Assembly (NCBI RefSeq): GCF_963678635.1
Contig: NC_087063.1
Location: forward strand, 77,895,617 to 77,959,616
Direction of reading: 5' to 3'
DNA length: 64,000 nucleotides
Origin: Symsagittifera roscoffensis
Lineage: Eukaryota; Xenacoelomorpha; Acoela; Convolutidae
Below, piece after piece: positions 51,599 to 64,000 of this stretch. The translations under genes and the position numbers were made by a program. How positions within the stretch are numbered: position 1 is the first letter of the stretch; each line of letters starts with the position of its first letter. The notes under the pieces are model-generated. The model saw only the letters and a list, made by a program, of their open reading frames with translations. It was not told the origin of the DNA and did not search any database.

Positions 51599-52600
51599 AT
51601 GGCCACAGCCTTTGAACCCCTAAACAGGTCTTTTGAGACATTCCTGACGAGGTTATCCAGAACCAATGAATGCAGTGAAAAGTCCAGAAGAGTCTTTAAG
51701 AAACAAAAATGCTACAAGGACGAATCTGATGGCAGCATTGATACATGGAAAGAGGTGATGAAACTGCATTTTGAGGAAGAAGACCTGTCAGAAAGGCAAG
51801 AGTGCAGTGCGCTCACCAGTAACTTGGAAGGGACAGCCCTAAACTGTTTGATGGCCAAAAAGCAATACCAGCGGGACACAGCTGAGAAAATTTTTGAAAT
51901 CTTGTTGAATTGCTTTGGATCAGGGGTGCAGTGGCACCAGGCAATGTTGCGCTTCGAGAAACGGAGACAACAAGAAGATGAGACGATAGACAAGTTTCTA
52001 GACAATTTGGAGATGCTTAGAAGGCGTAGCCAACCGGACGAATCGACGAGGAGGATGAACCTGGCGGTAGCCTCAAAGTTCATCGATGATGTGAAGAATG
52101 ATGAACTTCGAACAATGTTCGCAACACATTACACACCACTATCAACCAATGCGCCAACACCAGAGGAGTTGAGGCTCAAGTCAAAAGAATATCTTTTGTT
52201 GAAGCCTCCATCGAGATCTGGATATCACAAGAACAATTATGGCAATTTTAACAACGGACCAGCAAACCAAAGGAAACAACTGCTATAAACCGAGGGACGA
52301 TATGGACAAGAGGCGCTCTTGTGCAAATTGCAGTTCGACGGACCATCATGTGTCAGCATGCCCAACTTACAAACAGGGCATGAAAGCAATAGGCTTTAGC
52401 CTCGAAGACGAAGATGCGTCAGAAGTCGACCATGAAGATTTCATGAGAGGATTAATTGCAAAATTTGGCCCGAGATGATGCTTTTGCAATTTGGAAGGTC
52501 ATTTTAAATCGTATTGTCCGTAATTTTGGGATGCTGTAGCAGACATCACGCATCCAAGGCATGAGGAAGCTTTATCGGGTGTGAAAGCCAGCAAGGCTCG
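51599..52600 (+). pseudogene. gag: gag capsid and zinc-knuckle region, copy 2
   Basis: The capsid block KCYKDESDGSIDTWKEVMKL to KSKEYLLLKP is closely similar to copy 1. The frame closes at 52288 and the next frame carries CANC-x4-H-x4-C. A TGA (52476) and a TAA (52520) then fall within the second knuckle (CFCNLEGHFKS), showing a single frameshift followed by point decay. Confidence 0.85.
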
Positions 52601-53500
52601 CCGATTGAAGCAAATTACAGTCAATAATCTAATGCAAAACACAGTCAATAATCTCGGTAGCGGGCCAGCAAACCAAATGCAAATCTGTCCAAATGCACCA
52701 GAGTTCACTTTGATGCATTTGGACACATATGCAGACTATCTGAGGCAGGTGGAGCCACGCACTGAGTCAAGATCTGTGCGAGCACTACTAACAACGGGTG
52801 GCCCTCGCATAAAGAAGCTTCATGGGCGCTACGTGGAAGTCTATGGACCGTATCAAATGATGCTGAACGTAGATGGAATCAGTATCTACACTAGGACATA
52901 CGTAATAACACACAGTGACCAGATAGGGCAGATCTATTTGGGTGAAGAGGAACTCAAATCCGCATGATAGGCCATGACTTGGATACGAAGCCAGTAAACA
53001 TTGGATACGAAGCAGATGTGACTGCACATCTGCTCGACACCAACGGAAAGGAAATCGGAGTCACAGGGCTTCTTGGGAAAGATTTGGGAAAGAATGGGCT
53101 TCACGAGGGAAGATCTAATTCCGACGAATCTCCGACTGGCTGCAGCCAATCGAGGAGCGATTTACGTCGCCGGAAGAACACCAATAACGGTCCACCACGT
53201 GGGAGGACGAGATCTTTGGAGGAGCTTCCTGGTGGCAGAGATTTTGTCAGGAATTTTGACGTGATGGTTGACTTGAACAACGGTCTAATAAGGATTAGGA
53301 ACCCGGATCGGAAGTATGTTAAGAAACCAATTAAAAGAATCATAACAGACGAAAACAAAGAACCAATTTTTTACAGAAAAGTAGGTACAAAACAAGGTAC
53401 AGAAAAGAAAAACTACAGCCGGGACAAGCAGTAGTAGCAATTTTTAGAATGAGAAATTTAAATTCGTTAAGTGATAGTAAACACCGTTAACTAGCGAATC
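52601..53500 (+). pseudogene. pol: protease region, copy 2, active site deleted
   Basis: The pre-protease block HLDTYADYLRQVEPRTESRS and the LLDTNGKEIGVTGLL lead-in are present, but the DTGA active site and about 12 residues after it are missing. The following LRLAAANRGAI and RDFVRNFDVMVDLNNGLIRI blocks are in shifted frames. Cannot give an active protease. Confidence 0.8.
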
Positions 53501-53829
53501 CAAATAGTCAGAGTTCAGTGATTTTAGGCCGGAGCTTCTCGGTAACTCGAAACGGACTGTGTGTCAGTGTGTTATTGAACACACTGGACACCACGGTTTC
53601 AATCCAGCGTGGAAAGAAACTTGGTTACGCTTTGCCGATGAGGACCGACTATGAGGAGACACAAAACTCGAAGAAAAAAGTGTGAAAGACTGTCCTTATC
53701 ATGCCAATAAGATAAAAATTTAAACAGGATTAATGAATTAAAATCTATTCATAAATTGTTTTTAATGAATCCGAAACGGACGACGGCTTATCGAGCTGCT
53801 CGAATTTTCCGGAACGCCCCTCGTCATAT

Positions 53830-55654
53830 GAACTAGAATCTGACAAACCGGTTTTACCAGAGATAGAACACTTATAAGGTAAAATAGGCGAGGGAGATTT
53901 TGAATCACTTCGGGAGGTTTTAAATCGGAACGCGGATGTACTTTCAAAACAAAAGGCGGATATCGGTTGCTGTAACTTCGTCGAACACGAAATCGAACTT
54001 GAGGAAGGCGCCGTTCCCCATAGGGAAGGCGCAAGAAGAATGACGCCACATAAATCGGAAGCGTGTCGAGCGGAAATAGAAATGTTGCTCGAATACGACA
54101 TGATAGAACCCTCGAAATCGCCATGGGCTTGCGGGGTAGTAATGGCAAAAACGAAGGGGGCAGCTTAGGTTTTGTTGCGACTTTCGCTACTTGAACGAGG
54201 TAGCAATAAAATATTTGTACCCGATACCGCGAATAGACGAGAGCCTCTCTAAACTTGGTGATGCCAAGTTCTTCACCACATTGGACTTGGGTTCTGCCTT
54301 CTAGCAGGTCCCTCTGCGGAAAAAAGATAGGGAAAAGACCGGATTCACGAGTGAATTGGGGTTGTACCAGTGGAAGAGGATGCCCTTCGGCTTGTGCAAC
54401 GCAATGGCCACTTTTCAAAGACTGATGGCTCAGGCTTTGACCGGAGTGACAAAATAGTACGGGAATCTTGTGATGTGTTACGTGGATGACGTAGTCATAG
54501 CAACACCGACCCTTGAAGACCACATTGATTGGCTCGATGAGGTCTTTGGATGCATGAAAAGAGCAGGCTTGAAATGCAAACCATCAAAGTATGAAATTCT
54601 TAGGGATTCAATCAAGTACCTAGGAAGAATGGTGGACAGGCATGGTGTGAGGCCAGACCCGGAAGCAGTAGAGGCTGTGCTGACATCGAAGGCTCCTAGA
54701 ACGGACACACAGCTCATGAGCTTCCTAGGGTTTGCCAACTGTTACCGTGAGTTCATAAAAGGATATGCAGACAAGGTGTATCCGATGCAGAAGCTGATGC
54801 GCAACAAAGGGAAAATGTTCGAATGGAGCGATGAAGCTGAAACGGCCGTTGAGAACATAAAGCGGGAACTGTGCGAGGCGCCAGTGCCAGTTATGCCTAC
54901 TGAAAAGGGCATGTATGTTCTTGACACAGACGCATCAGTAGTAGCCATCTCGGGAATACTGCATCAGGAGCAGGAATGGAATGGGAGAATCGTTCTCCGT
55001 CCCATTGCATATGACAGTAAGGTGTTAAGTGACACTGAGATGAAATATGGTGCACCAAAAGCAGAAATGTTTGCAGTGGTCACATTGGTGGAAAAGTATC
55101 GCGCATACTTGGGGAGCGCTCCCTTTAGGTTACGCGTGGACAACAGGGCGTTATCCTGGTTGAAGACATACTCGATGGATCAGAGTTATATAGGAAGATG
55201 GATAGTGAGATTAGATGACTACCACGTGATAATCGAGCACAGGATGCTGGGCAAACACCAGAATAGTGACAGCCTCAGCAAGAAAACCGAGTTCTATGAA
55301 AGATTGGAACAGAAGCAAGCCCATCAGGCGGAAATAAAGGAAGGATTCTTGTTTCTGGACGGAGAAACTTATGAAGCGCTTCCCTTAACGAGATGGTTGG
55401 ACAAGTCTGGACATCCAATTCCAGGACATCCTGAGTTACCAGTAGAGAAAGCAGCCGAGATAAAGATCCTATCCAAGAAGGAGCCCGTGCCCTTGGATCT
55501 GTTGCTGCGCTCGAACTTGGTCCAACAGGAACTCTCTCGCATGAACATTAACAGCTTTTCATTATTGGATAAAACGGTGCAGGTCACACCGCATGTGATG
55601 CGGATGGTGGGTGGATTGTTAGAGAGAGAAGTGACCAAAGATGACCCCGAGTAG
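53830..55654 (+). pseudogene. pol: reverse transcriptase and RNase H, copy 2
   Basis: Homologous throughout to 28100-29530. The first half has a frameshift near 54.16 kb and stops where copy 1 has coding residues (TAG 54304 replacing the Trp of SAFWQ, TAG 54455). From 54470 it is open for 394 codons. The catalytic box reads YVDD (54479-54490) where copy 1 has YADD. RNase H keeps DTDAS, AEMFAV and VDNRALSWL. It ends at TAG 55652. Confidence 0.9.
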
Positions 55655-56671
55655 GCAGCAGCAGTGGCATCACTGACAGTCAGTGAGAAGGTAAAGATCA
55701 TGCCGTCCAGACGACAACACAAAGAAAACGGGAGGGATTGTAGGACAATAGTTCAGCAACTAGTATCCTCAATACCACACGAGGTTTTAACCAGTACTTC
55801 TTACAGACGGAAAGAACAGGGGAACTATATATAAAATATATATATAAAGAAGAAAACCGTTACTTTTGTAGACCAGGATAAGGAAGGTGAAAAGGTTGAA
55901 TGAAACCTGGTGCAAGATTGTTTGTCCGGGGAGACGAACGGTGAGAAGAGCCGGCAAATTCAAGATCAACACCCGGGACAAGGAAGTTTTTCCGGGGAGT
56001 CTGATGTAGATGAAAAAGTTCCTGATGAGAAGCAGGACCTGGAGAATAAAGTTTTGTCCGGAGAGTTCAGATGGATGCGAAGGAAGCACAGAACTGACCC
56101 AGGAGATGGTGCAGACTCCGTCACAGACTCTTCAACAGATGACAAATTCCGAAACTCAGGAATTGACACCTACTCAGACAGGAACTCGAGCTCGGGATCG
56201 GAACTGTCAGAACTAGCAATCCACACACTACTAGTGGAAACTCGAGCAAGGTATCTGGATAGATAGGATACCAGGACCCTGACAGTGATCGCTACCTCAT
56301 ACCAGGTGAAAGAGTCTTTGATAACGCAGCGGATGATCTGGAAACAATAGCGGTATCGAAACGTTCGATGAGTCTGTTGCCACAAAAAGAGGTAGTCAGG
56401 ACTGATCTTCAGCCATTCGAACAGGAAACACAGCCATTGGCAAAGATTTGGTGCGTTAAGATGGAAGACGATTCGCATCAGCCCAATGAGCTGAAAAGTC
56501 AAATGAGGGTCATGAGGACGTACTTGAAGGCGCGATACAGACTCTCGAATCTACTAAGAGCGCAAAGAAATGACCGCATGACAAGCAACCTGAAAAGGTG
56601 GATCAAAAATGGTTCCCCGGACAAAGGAGACCTCGAGGAAGACAGTTACCGCATTCTGAGACAGTATTTTA
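55655..56671 (+). pseudogene. pol: RNase H-integrase linker, copy 2
   Basis: Counterpart of copy 1 29.9-30.95 kb, in several frames. It keeps the repeated motif (CLSGET, SFSGESD, VLSGEF) at 55.91-56.07 kb and the block KARYRLSNLLRAQRNDRMTS. It ends abruptly after SYRILRQ at the deletion junction, where copy 1 goes on into the integrase zinc domain. Confidence 0.78.
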
Positions 56672-56766
56672 TGCATTTTATGTATTTTATGCTCATACAC
56701 GTAATCTTCTCTGATACTAATATACAAGTATACTTACTTAAGAAATATTACTTAAGTATAGGCTGA
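56672..56766 (+). pseudogene. remnant of the macro domain, last about 30 residues
   Basis: LIHVIFSDTNIQVYLLKKYYLSIG matches the macro-domain end in copy 1 (LVHVICSETDIEVYLHKKYYLSIC), in frame with the linker after the deletion. It shows copy 2 once had the domain. Confidence 0.8.
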
Positions 56767-57158
56767 GTTAAGGTGACATGCAAGAGGGTGTCAGACTAAA
56801 GTATGTGTAGTGTGTGATATGTGTGTTATGTCATGTTATGTTATGTGTTATGTTATTAAGATCCTGGGTAAGAAGGAGTTAGTAACCACGAACAGCTGAA
56901 TGACGATCTTCGGAGTAGATCCCAAGTTTGGACTGTCCAATCTTAGGTCGAATTCCAAAATTTTAGACACCGATTGATTTTAATAGATTTTAGGATCAAA
57001 ATCTTTTTAACTGACTATTTTAAATAAATTTTAACGAGAAGTTAAGGTGAAACGGACAAATGGGATATTCGTGACCTCTTTTCTAAATCCTGATTGATCG
57101 TTTAATTACTCACTTGAGTCAAATCAATAAATCAAATCGAATCGAACCCGAAAAGAGA
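56767..57158 (+). other. AT-rich spacer before ORF A, copy 2
   Basis: Contains TGTTATGTCATGTTATGTTATGTG-type repeats and CCTGATTGATCG ... AATCGAATCGAACCCG, both shared with 33443-33916 in copy 1. No gene. Confidence 0.55.
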
Positions 57159-60100
57159 ATGGATAACTTCAACTTGGATGAATTGATGAACCTGGCAGAA
57201 GCATATGTAGGACCGATAGTAGATGCGATATATCGTCGGCTAATGGATCGAGACTCCGCTCTGGAGGACCCAGAGGTAGTCATGTTGCTGACCGCACTGA
57301 TAAACATCTTGGGGCATGACAACCGTGGGGACCGCCTCACGGAAGTCCTATTGATGGCAGCATACGGAGAGAGGGGAGTACAAGACCGCCCGAATATGAG
57401 AGTGATTAGGTGGAGAAACGGGGCTCTCTCAGGGAGTGACTGGGCGAACGAGCCTGGATTGGGAAGTTCTAGGACTTACCAACCAGGTGAGATGCCTTTG
57501 CCCTCCAAGCCCAAGCCTGGGCTGAGGAGAATGCATCAAGAGAGAACAACGAGGCTGCCTCGTCTAGTTCACTACTGAGAATAGCTGTGCCACCAAAGAG
57601 GGCGAGAGTAGAACAAGCGGTTCAAACGAACCAGATCATGCAAGATTTAGATGGGATGAAAGATGAGTTGGAAAGGACCTGAAAGGAGCTGGATGAAATG
57701 ACAAAGACCATGCTCACTACGGAGGAAGACAGAGACATTTGGAAGAGATTGTTTGAAGACTGCCACAAAAAGCAGGGTGAAGAAATTGAACGCCTGAGGC
57801 GGGACTACAAGGAGCGATCGGAGCGGTTGGCATTGACAACAGCCGTGGAAAAAGTGATACCTGCAAGGAGTATTCCTCGTTGGCAGTCCCCAATGGAGCT
57901 CTTGACGCCTCGAGAAATGAGTCAAACGACAGAAACGCGACTCCCAGCTACAACAGGTCGAGTGACAATCCCGGACCCGAGTGATAACTTGGGTGACCCA
58001 TTCGTGGAGCAAACGGTGAGGAATCTGATAGAGACAGCTGGACGACTAGTCGCCAATAGGAATGCGCCAGGTTCCGGGGTGACTGCACCCTATGGAACAA
58101 TCGACGATACGGGCAGAGTACGGCTCTCCCAAGACGTAATGACCAAAAGGGGAATTAGCGATACAACGCTACCAAATGGGAGCTCAAAAGTCCCAGACAG
58201 GAAGATACGAAAGATGCCGGTGAAGAAAGTGTCCCGGGTAATAGATGTACAAAAGAATAATCAGTTGAAGTATAACTTCACAGGAAATCCGGAGGCGGAT
58301 TCCAGAGCTTGCTTCAATCGAGCGACCTGGAACCCGGCAGTAAACCTGCAGCAACCACCACTGGGGACATCACATCTGATACTGGGAGACAGCTTGGTCA
58401 GAGTGCTCTCAAACTTGAGGACCTCATGGATCACCACGGTGATGGCTTTCGGAGGCGCGACGATAGCCCAGTTATTTCGGATGGTGGAGTTGATGAACCC
58501 AGGGAGAATCCCTAATGTGATGATCCTGGTTGGGACAAATAACTTCTAAGGAAGAAGCACTGTGGGAATCAATGATGCTGTGCTTGTTTACTACCCTCTG
58601 GCAGAAGTTCAACTGCGCGGTACTGAATGTTTGCAATGTGCCAATCAACACGAGGATATTGACTGCAGCAGGGAGAAGGCACAAAACGAAGGAGTAATCA
58701 GGTGGAACAACATCCTAAGGAATCTTGCAAGTCGGAATGCCGGAAGGATGAACCTTATGGATATCGAACATGATCTGGATGGATCTAGCCAGGCTGACTA
58801 CTGACGGCATCCACTTTGATAGCATAGAAGGACAGGCTTGGTTGAACAGAGTCTTCCAAGAGCGATTGGATGAATTGGAAGTAGAACTCTTTTACACGGG
58901 AGTGCTGAAGGAAGAGGAAGCTTCAAACGAACCGACAATTACCACCTTTGTGCCTCCTAACCTGGAAACACGCTTGGGAGAGGTCCCAGCCGTGACCATC
59001 TATAAGCCGCAAAGCTTCAGCGAACCCGGGCACAGATCGGATGTACGAGATTGATTGGGGTAAGGGCCTTTGAGAAGAAAGATCAATCCTAGACGACGAC
59101 TAGGGCCTGTCAACTCGACAGCGGAAACGACCAGCACCTCTAGATCGGATACGAGATCTGAGACGACGAGCACCAGTCGAGAGGAGTGACGTCCGAACAG
59201 GAGCTCTCTAATGTGGTCGAGGCCAATACCTTCTCCCTGGCACGTGTACAAGGATGACCTGATGAAACTGAACCTTCAGACGGTGAGCTTCGCAGCGGAT
59301 GCCATGAGGATGCTGAACGGAGCAAGGTTATCGGTCAGCGGACTGTACTCGATAACAGGCGTGGATTGGTTGATAGCTGTTGGCATAAACTTCAGCTCCA
59401 CGACGGCCTTGAGGCTTGCTGATCTAAAAGGACTGCCCGCTAATAACACAATGGGCCCAGTGAATGCAAGACCGTTACAAGACGTGAAACTGAATCACGA
59501 TGAAGGAAATCGAGAAGAGAGACCTGGGAGATTCCTGATAACGAGGGCGCCGATTGGACAACATGTGAAGATTTCCAGGCAGGTGAAAGCACCCCCAGGT
59601 CATGTGAAAGAAAGAGCATACCCGAAACAAGTGAATCAGGAAGGTGAGGTTCAAAGATACGGCGGGTTGAAAGCGATAAGGAAAGATGAGACCATCTTTG
59701 CCGCGTACGACAAGGCAGAAATGAGGAAGGCCATGATTATGATAGTAGCGAATTCAGACTTCGTACACACTTCCAAGTCTCTGTTTTGGCCGAATGTTAT
59801 AATGTTGGCAGCGGTCGATCTGGACCTAATGCAATCCGTGTCAATGGCGATTGGGGTACAAAGACAGACAGAGATGAACCCAGTCACAATTGGGTTTGCT
59901 GGCATCAATGACCATCTACACAGTAGGGGTTTTCTGAGCAGACTCAGAGAGAGTACGACGGCAGAAAGCGCTGTATGGCCAGCGATAAAAGATATCCTCG
60001 AGTCAATGGGTGACGTAGTGGATACCCTGAAAGAGGGCTCCTTCACCAAGATGACACCGAGAGCCTTTTTCGCGCTGTCTCCGGGGTATGCACGTCTCCC

Positions 60101-60966
60101 GGATGGACTAAAGTTCGTGTATGCGATTTAGGCTTTGCTCTCGGAAGGGAAATTTGATGTAATCATATCGGCCCCAAATCGCGAGATAGAGATGGAGAAT
60201 TTGAGACCACTCAGGGCTGAACTACCGGTAGTGTGGTCGGATATCTCGAACGCAATGAGAGGATTCAAGGACCACTCACTACACATGCTAGTGTTGGACA
60301 AGGTGCTGGGGTTGGAACTGTCCAACTTCAGTCGGCAGCTCAAGTTTAAGCCAGGAATAGAAGACGACCATCGAGTAATTGTGGCGATGTCGGATGACTT
60401 ATGGTTTCGAGGAATGGACATAAAGGAGGAAGGAGAGAGAAGAAAGAACTCCAAGGATACCAGAGCTCACTTGGAAGCGATGATTTTGAGAACCAAGCCA
60501 GAAGCTAACCAGTGGCTACACCTAACTCCTCGAGTAGCGGCATTGGGTGCGGATGCTTTTGAGCAAGGCCCAGTGATGATCACGAAGATCCAGGCCTACC
60601 TTGTAAAAGAGGTGAACCTGGCCGAAAAAGCCGAGTAGAAGGCAGCCGAGTTTGTAAACGGAGTGTGCCAAGTTACCCTGGAAACTTTCTGGACTCAGAA
60701 GGTGAAGGGAGAAGAAGGCTTTGAACGGACCGATAGCATGCTGGAAGGGCTGGGAGCCGGATGGCAAAAGTCTAGCCAAAACTCTCTCGATACTTGATAA
60801 AAGAATTCCTCCAAGCAGTAGTGAAAGTATCAATCGTTGAACTACTAGCCTTGTTCGTGACGTTTGGAGCAGAAAATTTTGTGAAGAGACCGGTAGTGCT
60901 GCTTACCGAAGGAGTTCAGAACTTGCGGTTAGATGGACTTCTAACATTGATTGCTACAACACATTG
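57159..60966 (+). pseudogene. ORF A (tandem SGNH protein), copy 2
   Basis: Homologous to 33917-37752. It begins MDNFNLDELMN; the N-terminal domain (LTALINILGHDNRGDRLTEV to GEMPLP) is intact in one frame to TGA 57576, then comes PPKRARV and the coil. SGNH domain 1 has GDSLVRVL (58384) and GGATI; block III reads GTNN instead of GTND, just before a TAA, and DGIHF is found near 58.80 kb in another frame. The second domain (59211-60131 and on) keeps NSDF, GINDHLHSRG and the long helical end (LTLIATTH, then TGA). Stops at 58547, 60129 and 60636. Clearly dead, but aligned over the whole length. Confidence 0.85.
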
Positions 60967-60982
60967 AAACTTGGGAGGACTG

Positions 60983-63246
60983 ATGAACCTGACACGTTAC
61001 CCAGAGCAGATGAGAGAGAATGTGAGGAGATTCGTTGTGAAGAAAGCCACGGATTCGTGGAATGAGATAAGAGACCTGAGATATACTCTTATCCAGTATC
61101 TCCTACGGCAGAATCGCTTTGGAGCAGGAGAGGATGAGACGATTGAAAGGAAGGAGGATGTGAGACGACATGTCGGGGGCATGCCCCTGCTAACTGATCT
61201 AAGCTTGGCTATGAGGACCGATCCCTTAGCGTTGATAAGAGGAGCCACGGAGTTTGTGACGGTAATCTATGGACCAGCAGTCACGTTTGCGTTCCCTGAT
61301 TTTAAGGTGGAAGCATACAGGATGTCGGTGCTGCACCTGAACCTCATATCAGCAGTGGACGGGAGTGTGCTGAACCTGTGTGATCAGCATGTATTGCGAG
61401 AACTCATGAGCGAAGATCTGTTGTTTGGAAAGATAGCAGAGCCAGAAATGATGGTCGTCAATTTTGACGATCACTTCCGTGATTGTATGGGAGAAGTAGA
61501 GAGGGGGCACATTGAAGTATTTCCGAAGCTCTGGAATCTAAGGCCCTATGACAAGACAAATGGTGAGATAACAAGAATTCCTCGTCTCACTGCAGCATAC
61601 CACAAGGTGAGAGAAGAGACGAAAGACTTGGGTGATTACGAGAAGCTGCCAGAGGAAATCTCTGAATTCCCTCTGATAAGAAGGATGTTGCTCGAAGCAG
61701 TCTCCGTAGTGCAAACGCCTAGGCTGAGAGCGTTTGAGACCAATGAAAGGAGGGTAGCGAAATTCTCGGAAACGATGGATCCGCGTTTTGTGGGTAGAAA
61801 TGCCGCAGTGTTACAGCATACACGATTTGCTTATACGGATCAAGCCACGAGAAGGCGCATAAGCAATGCCGCGACTCCAAAGCCTGGAGCGTTTGACACG
61901 GAATGGACAGAACTGAATTTGCCGCCTATGAGGATGAGAGGCAGAGCCGAATTACCTGAGGCCTCCCTGATTTTGACGAGTGTGAAACCAGATTTAACGG
62001 TGGGAGGAACGCTACGGACGAGAACCTTCCTAGTACCCTTCGGCTATGAGGAGATCAAAGTAGTCTATGGAGAGGAGGAAGATCGATCAGCCGGCAGGCT
62101 AATCAAACCGAATTTTCCGGAAGGGGTCAGAACAGAAGAGTAAGGGCCCTCAAATTCGAAATATACATCAGAAGGAGATGATGAGCAGGGAGGATGCCGT
62201 CGATCGGAAGAGCCTATGCAACAGGATCCCGATCAAGCTGCGAAGGAAGACGATAAAGCATCGACAGGAGGAATATCCAGCCTGGATTTAATTTTCCTCA
62301 GTGTTTTGAAAACAACGCAGACGCGTTGGGAGCGACTGAACCAGCAAACCAAGGTACTTCGACACTGGAATCTCCGTCGGCTTTTGAGGAAATGAACCGG
62401 AATTTGCCGGAGAGCAGCTCTCCGGGCAATTCCAAAGACAGAGAACAAAGACTCCTTATGGAATCACCAAGGAGAAGAAGGATAGAAGGCGCTGCCAGAG
62501 TACCCTTCTTGGGAACGTTACCCGAAGAAGAGTGGGAGGTACATCACCGAGACCATGAAAAAAGGGCGGGATGTAGATTGGACAGAGTGGCCTTCATGGA
62601 AGAAGTCTCGACAGTAGTTCAGAGCTACGGAACCCAGTCCATTTTGAAAGTAGGTCTCAACCGACCACTGATGCGGGAAGTCCTTGACAAACTCGACGAG
62701 TGTGATGGGAGATTGAGTGAGTTGTTGATCGACTCAGCCACTGAGGAGAGTGAAGCAAACTCTCCTATCAAGATGACACCGCAAGAGGATAAAGGAGAAG
62801 TGGTATATCTGTCGAGAACCAGGAAAGGAACGATGCGATCGAAAATGATAATCGATAAGATCAAGGAGATGAAGATGAAACTAGGCAGCAAAGTGATACT
62901 GAGGAGAGCGGGAAAGACGAAGGTGAATTCGGAAATATCAATAAAAGTTGTCAACTCAGCGAAAAGAAAACGAGGCGACGAAGCTATGGATTTGGGAGAA
63001 GGTGATGATCGATTGCCCGGCACAGACAGGATGTTAACGGATGTAGAAATGGTGCCGCCCATTCTCACGGCAGGTATAAAGTCAACAGGTTATAAATCCA
63101 AAAGGAGTAACCGCGTTCTGACTGAAACAACGTTAGAAATGGAAATACTCAGCCAATGTGGAGAGAGTACCATGAACGACTTCAAACCGTCTCCCATGAA
63201 CCACGGAAAGGAAAGTTTTGTAAGGCAGCTAGTCCCAGTGGAATAA
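60983..63246 (+). pseudogene. ORF B, copy 2
   Basis: ATG 60983 (MNLTRYPEQM) lies 15 bases after the ORF A stop and in the same frame, a plausible true start for ORF B. The N-terminal domain is open to TAA 62141 and aligns with copy 1 (GMPLLTDLSLAMRTDPLALI, PKLWNLRP). After a frame change in the acidic region, 62326-63246 carries ESPRRRRIE, LPEEEWE, YGTQSILKVGLNRPLMREVL and LEMEILSQCG. It is less decayed than the rest of copy 2. Confidence 0.82.
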
Positions 63247-63300
63247 AACCGACTGACACTGTCGGAGACTGTATCAGTAGATGAACCCGCCGGTGGATAC

Positions 63301-64000
63301 ATGGAAATGTTGGAGTACAGAAACTCGGCCAGAGGACTCTGGAAGACAAGAGTGCCATGGAAGGCATTAGCTCCAATGTGAAAGAGCAGATACCCAGTGC
63401 ATTTCGTGGCTGTGGATGTAAAAAAATCGAGAACGATTGTGGATCAGGCCTTCTCAGTGCCAAAGTGTGTAAAACAAGCAAAAATTTCGGAAAAGTCTTA
63501 GGAATTACTGTGCAGAATATTCTCAGCAGTTCCAGAGAGAACTAAGGACGAGTTAGAATCGATACTGGGAAAGAAGTTCATGGGATACGTCAGTGGGAAC
63601 TTCAGTGAATTTGAAAAACAAAAACAGAGAGGATCAACCGTTACGGATTACAACACAGTAGACAAGAATGATGAAGTCCACCGAGTAATGATGGAAGTGG
63701 AGTCACTACTAGAAGCGTTTGGGAAGCAAAGTTGGAGGAACAACATGTTGACACGTTGAGCAGTAATCTGGTGTTGATCTGGGACTCTGAAGAGCTGCTC
63801 TACATGGGTTTACCAGACTCATCACAGCCCATAACGATAGTGATAGTGGGAGTTATGATGGCGATAACGATGGCTGGAAGCTCATGTGAAGGTGAACAAT
63901 AGACAGGAGGCGCCAACGAGAGAACAATTGCCGAAGATTCTGAACACTCCGATGGAAGTGAAAAAAATATGGGCAAGGAGACGTGTTGCAAGATACAGAA
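63301..64000 (+). pseudogene. ORF C, copy 2 (internal deletion, cut by window edge)
   Basis: Starts MEMLEYRNSARG as in copy 1, then jumps to the YPVHFVAVDV / SVPKCVKQAKISEK block of the second segment, a deletion of about 1.6 kb relative to copy 1. Further on come FEKQKQRG and LVLIWDSEELLYMGLPD, with stops between, then IWARRRVARY at the window edge, matching IWSRQRLMPWF in copy 1. Confidence 0.78.

Larger units (their letters stand above)
47283..64000 (+). mobile_element. giant Ty3/gypsy-type element, copy 2 (decayed, truncated by the window)
   Basis: The same architecture as copy 1 in the same order: LTR, primer site, motif-rich leader, gag, protease remnant, RT/RNase H, linker, spacer, ORF A, B and C. 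It differs widely in DNA but is clearly similar in protein, so it is another subfamily. Numerous stops and frameshifts, plus large deletions: about 2.4 kb removing integrase and most of the macro domain (junction about 56.67 kb), and about 1.6 kb in ORF C (about 63.35 kb). The start at 47283 (TGATGCC) is a guess; the 3' LTR is outside the window. Confidence 0.9.

Overview
The window is eukaryotic, almost certainly animal, DNA. The only clear host gene is EMC7 (subunit 7 of the ER membrane protein complex), a three-exon gene with GT/AG introns on the minus strand at about 16.3-18.0 kb. The rest is mobile DNA and AT-rich non-coding sequence. An L2/CR1-type LINE that starts with a 2A-like peptide fits an invertebrate, possibly marine, but the sequence does not identify the species.

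Layout. 1-3.0 kb: minus-strand Ty3/gypsy-type LTR element (gag, protease, start of pol) cut by the window edge. 3.0-6.0 kb: non-coding, with short repeats. 6.0-8.6 kb: broken minus-strand zinc-finger and hAT-like coding pieces. 8.6-16.1 kb: AT-rich, no gene, with decayed tRNA-derived SINE-like repeats. 16.3-18.0 kb: EMC7. 18.5-47.3 kb: one LINE broken by two later insertions, a 1160-bp hAT DNA transposon at 18758-19917 with an exact 8-bp target duplication and a 24.2-kb LTR retrotransposon at 20145-44375. The LINE endonuclease reading frame resumes exactly on the far side of the large element. About 47.3 kb to the window end: a second, older and decayed member of the same giant family, running off the edge.

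The giant element is the notable system. Behind ordinary gag, protease, reverse transcriptase, RNase H and integrase it carries about 9.5 kb of extra coding sequence. This comprises a macro-domain protein resembling the ADP-ribose glycohydrolase TARG1/OARD1 fused to, or overlapping, the end of Pol; a large protein (ORF A) with a complete SGNH/GDSL hydrolase domain followed by a second SGNH-like domain; and two proteins of unknown function (ORF B, ORF C). Apart from segments deleted in copy 2, the same proteins in the same order occur in both copies. They are clearly conserved as protein although the DNA has diverged, so the cargo belongs to the element and was under selection. Copy 1 is fairly young: its 882-903 bp LTRs are about 98% identical by eye. 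It nevertheless already carries several in-frame stops and frame changes. Copy 2 has lost integrase, most of the macro domain, the protease active site and the middle of ORF C.
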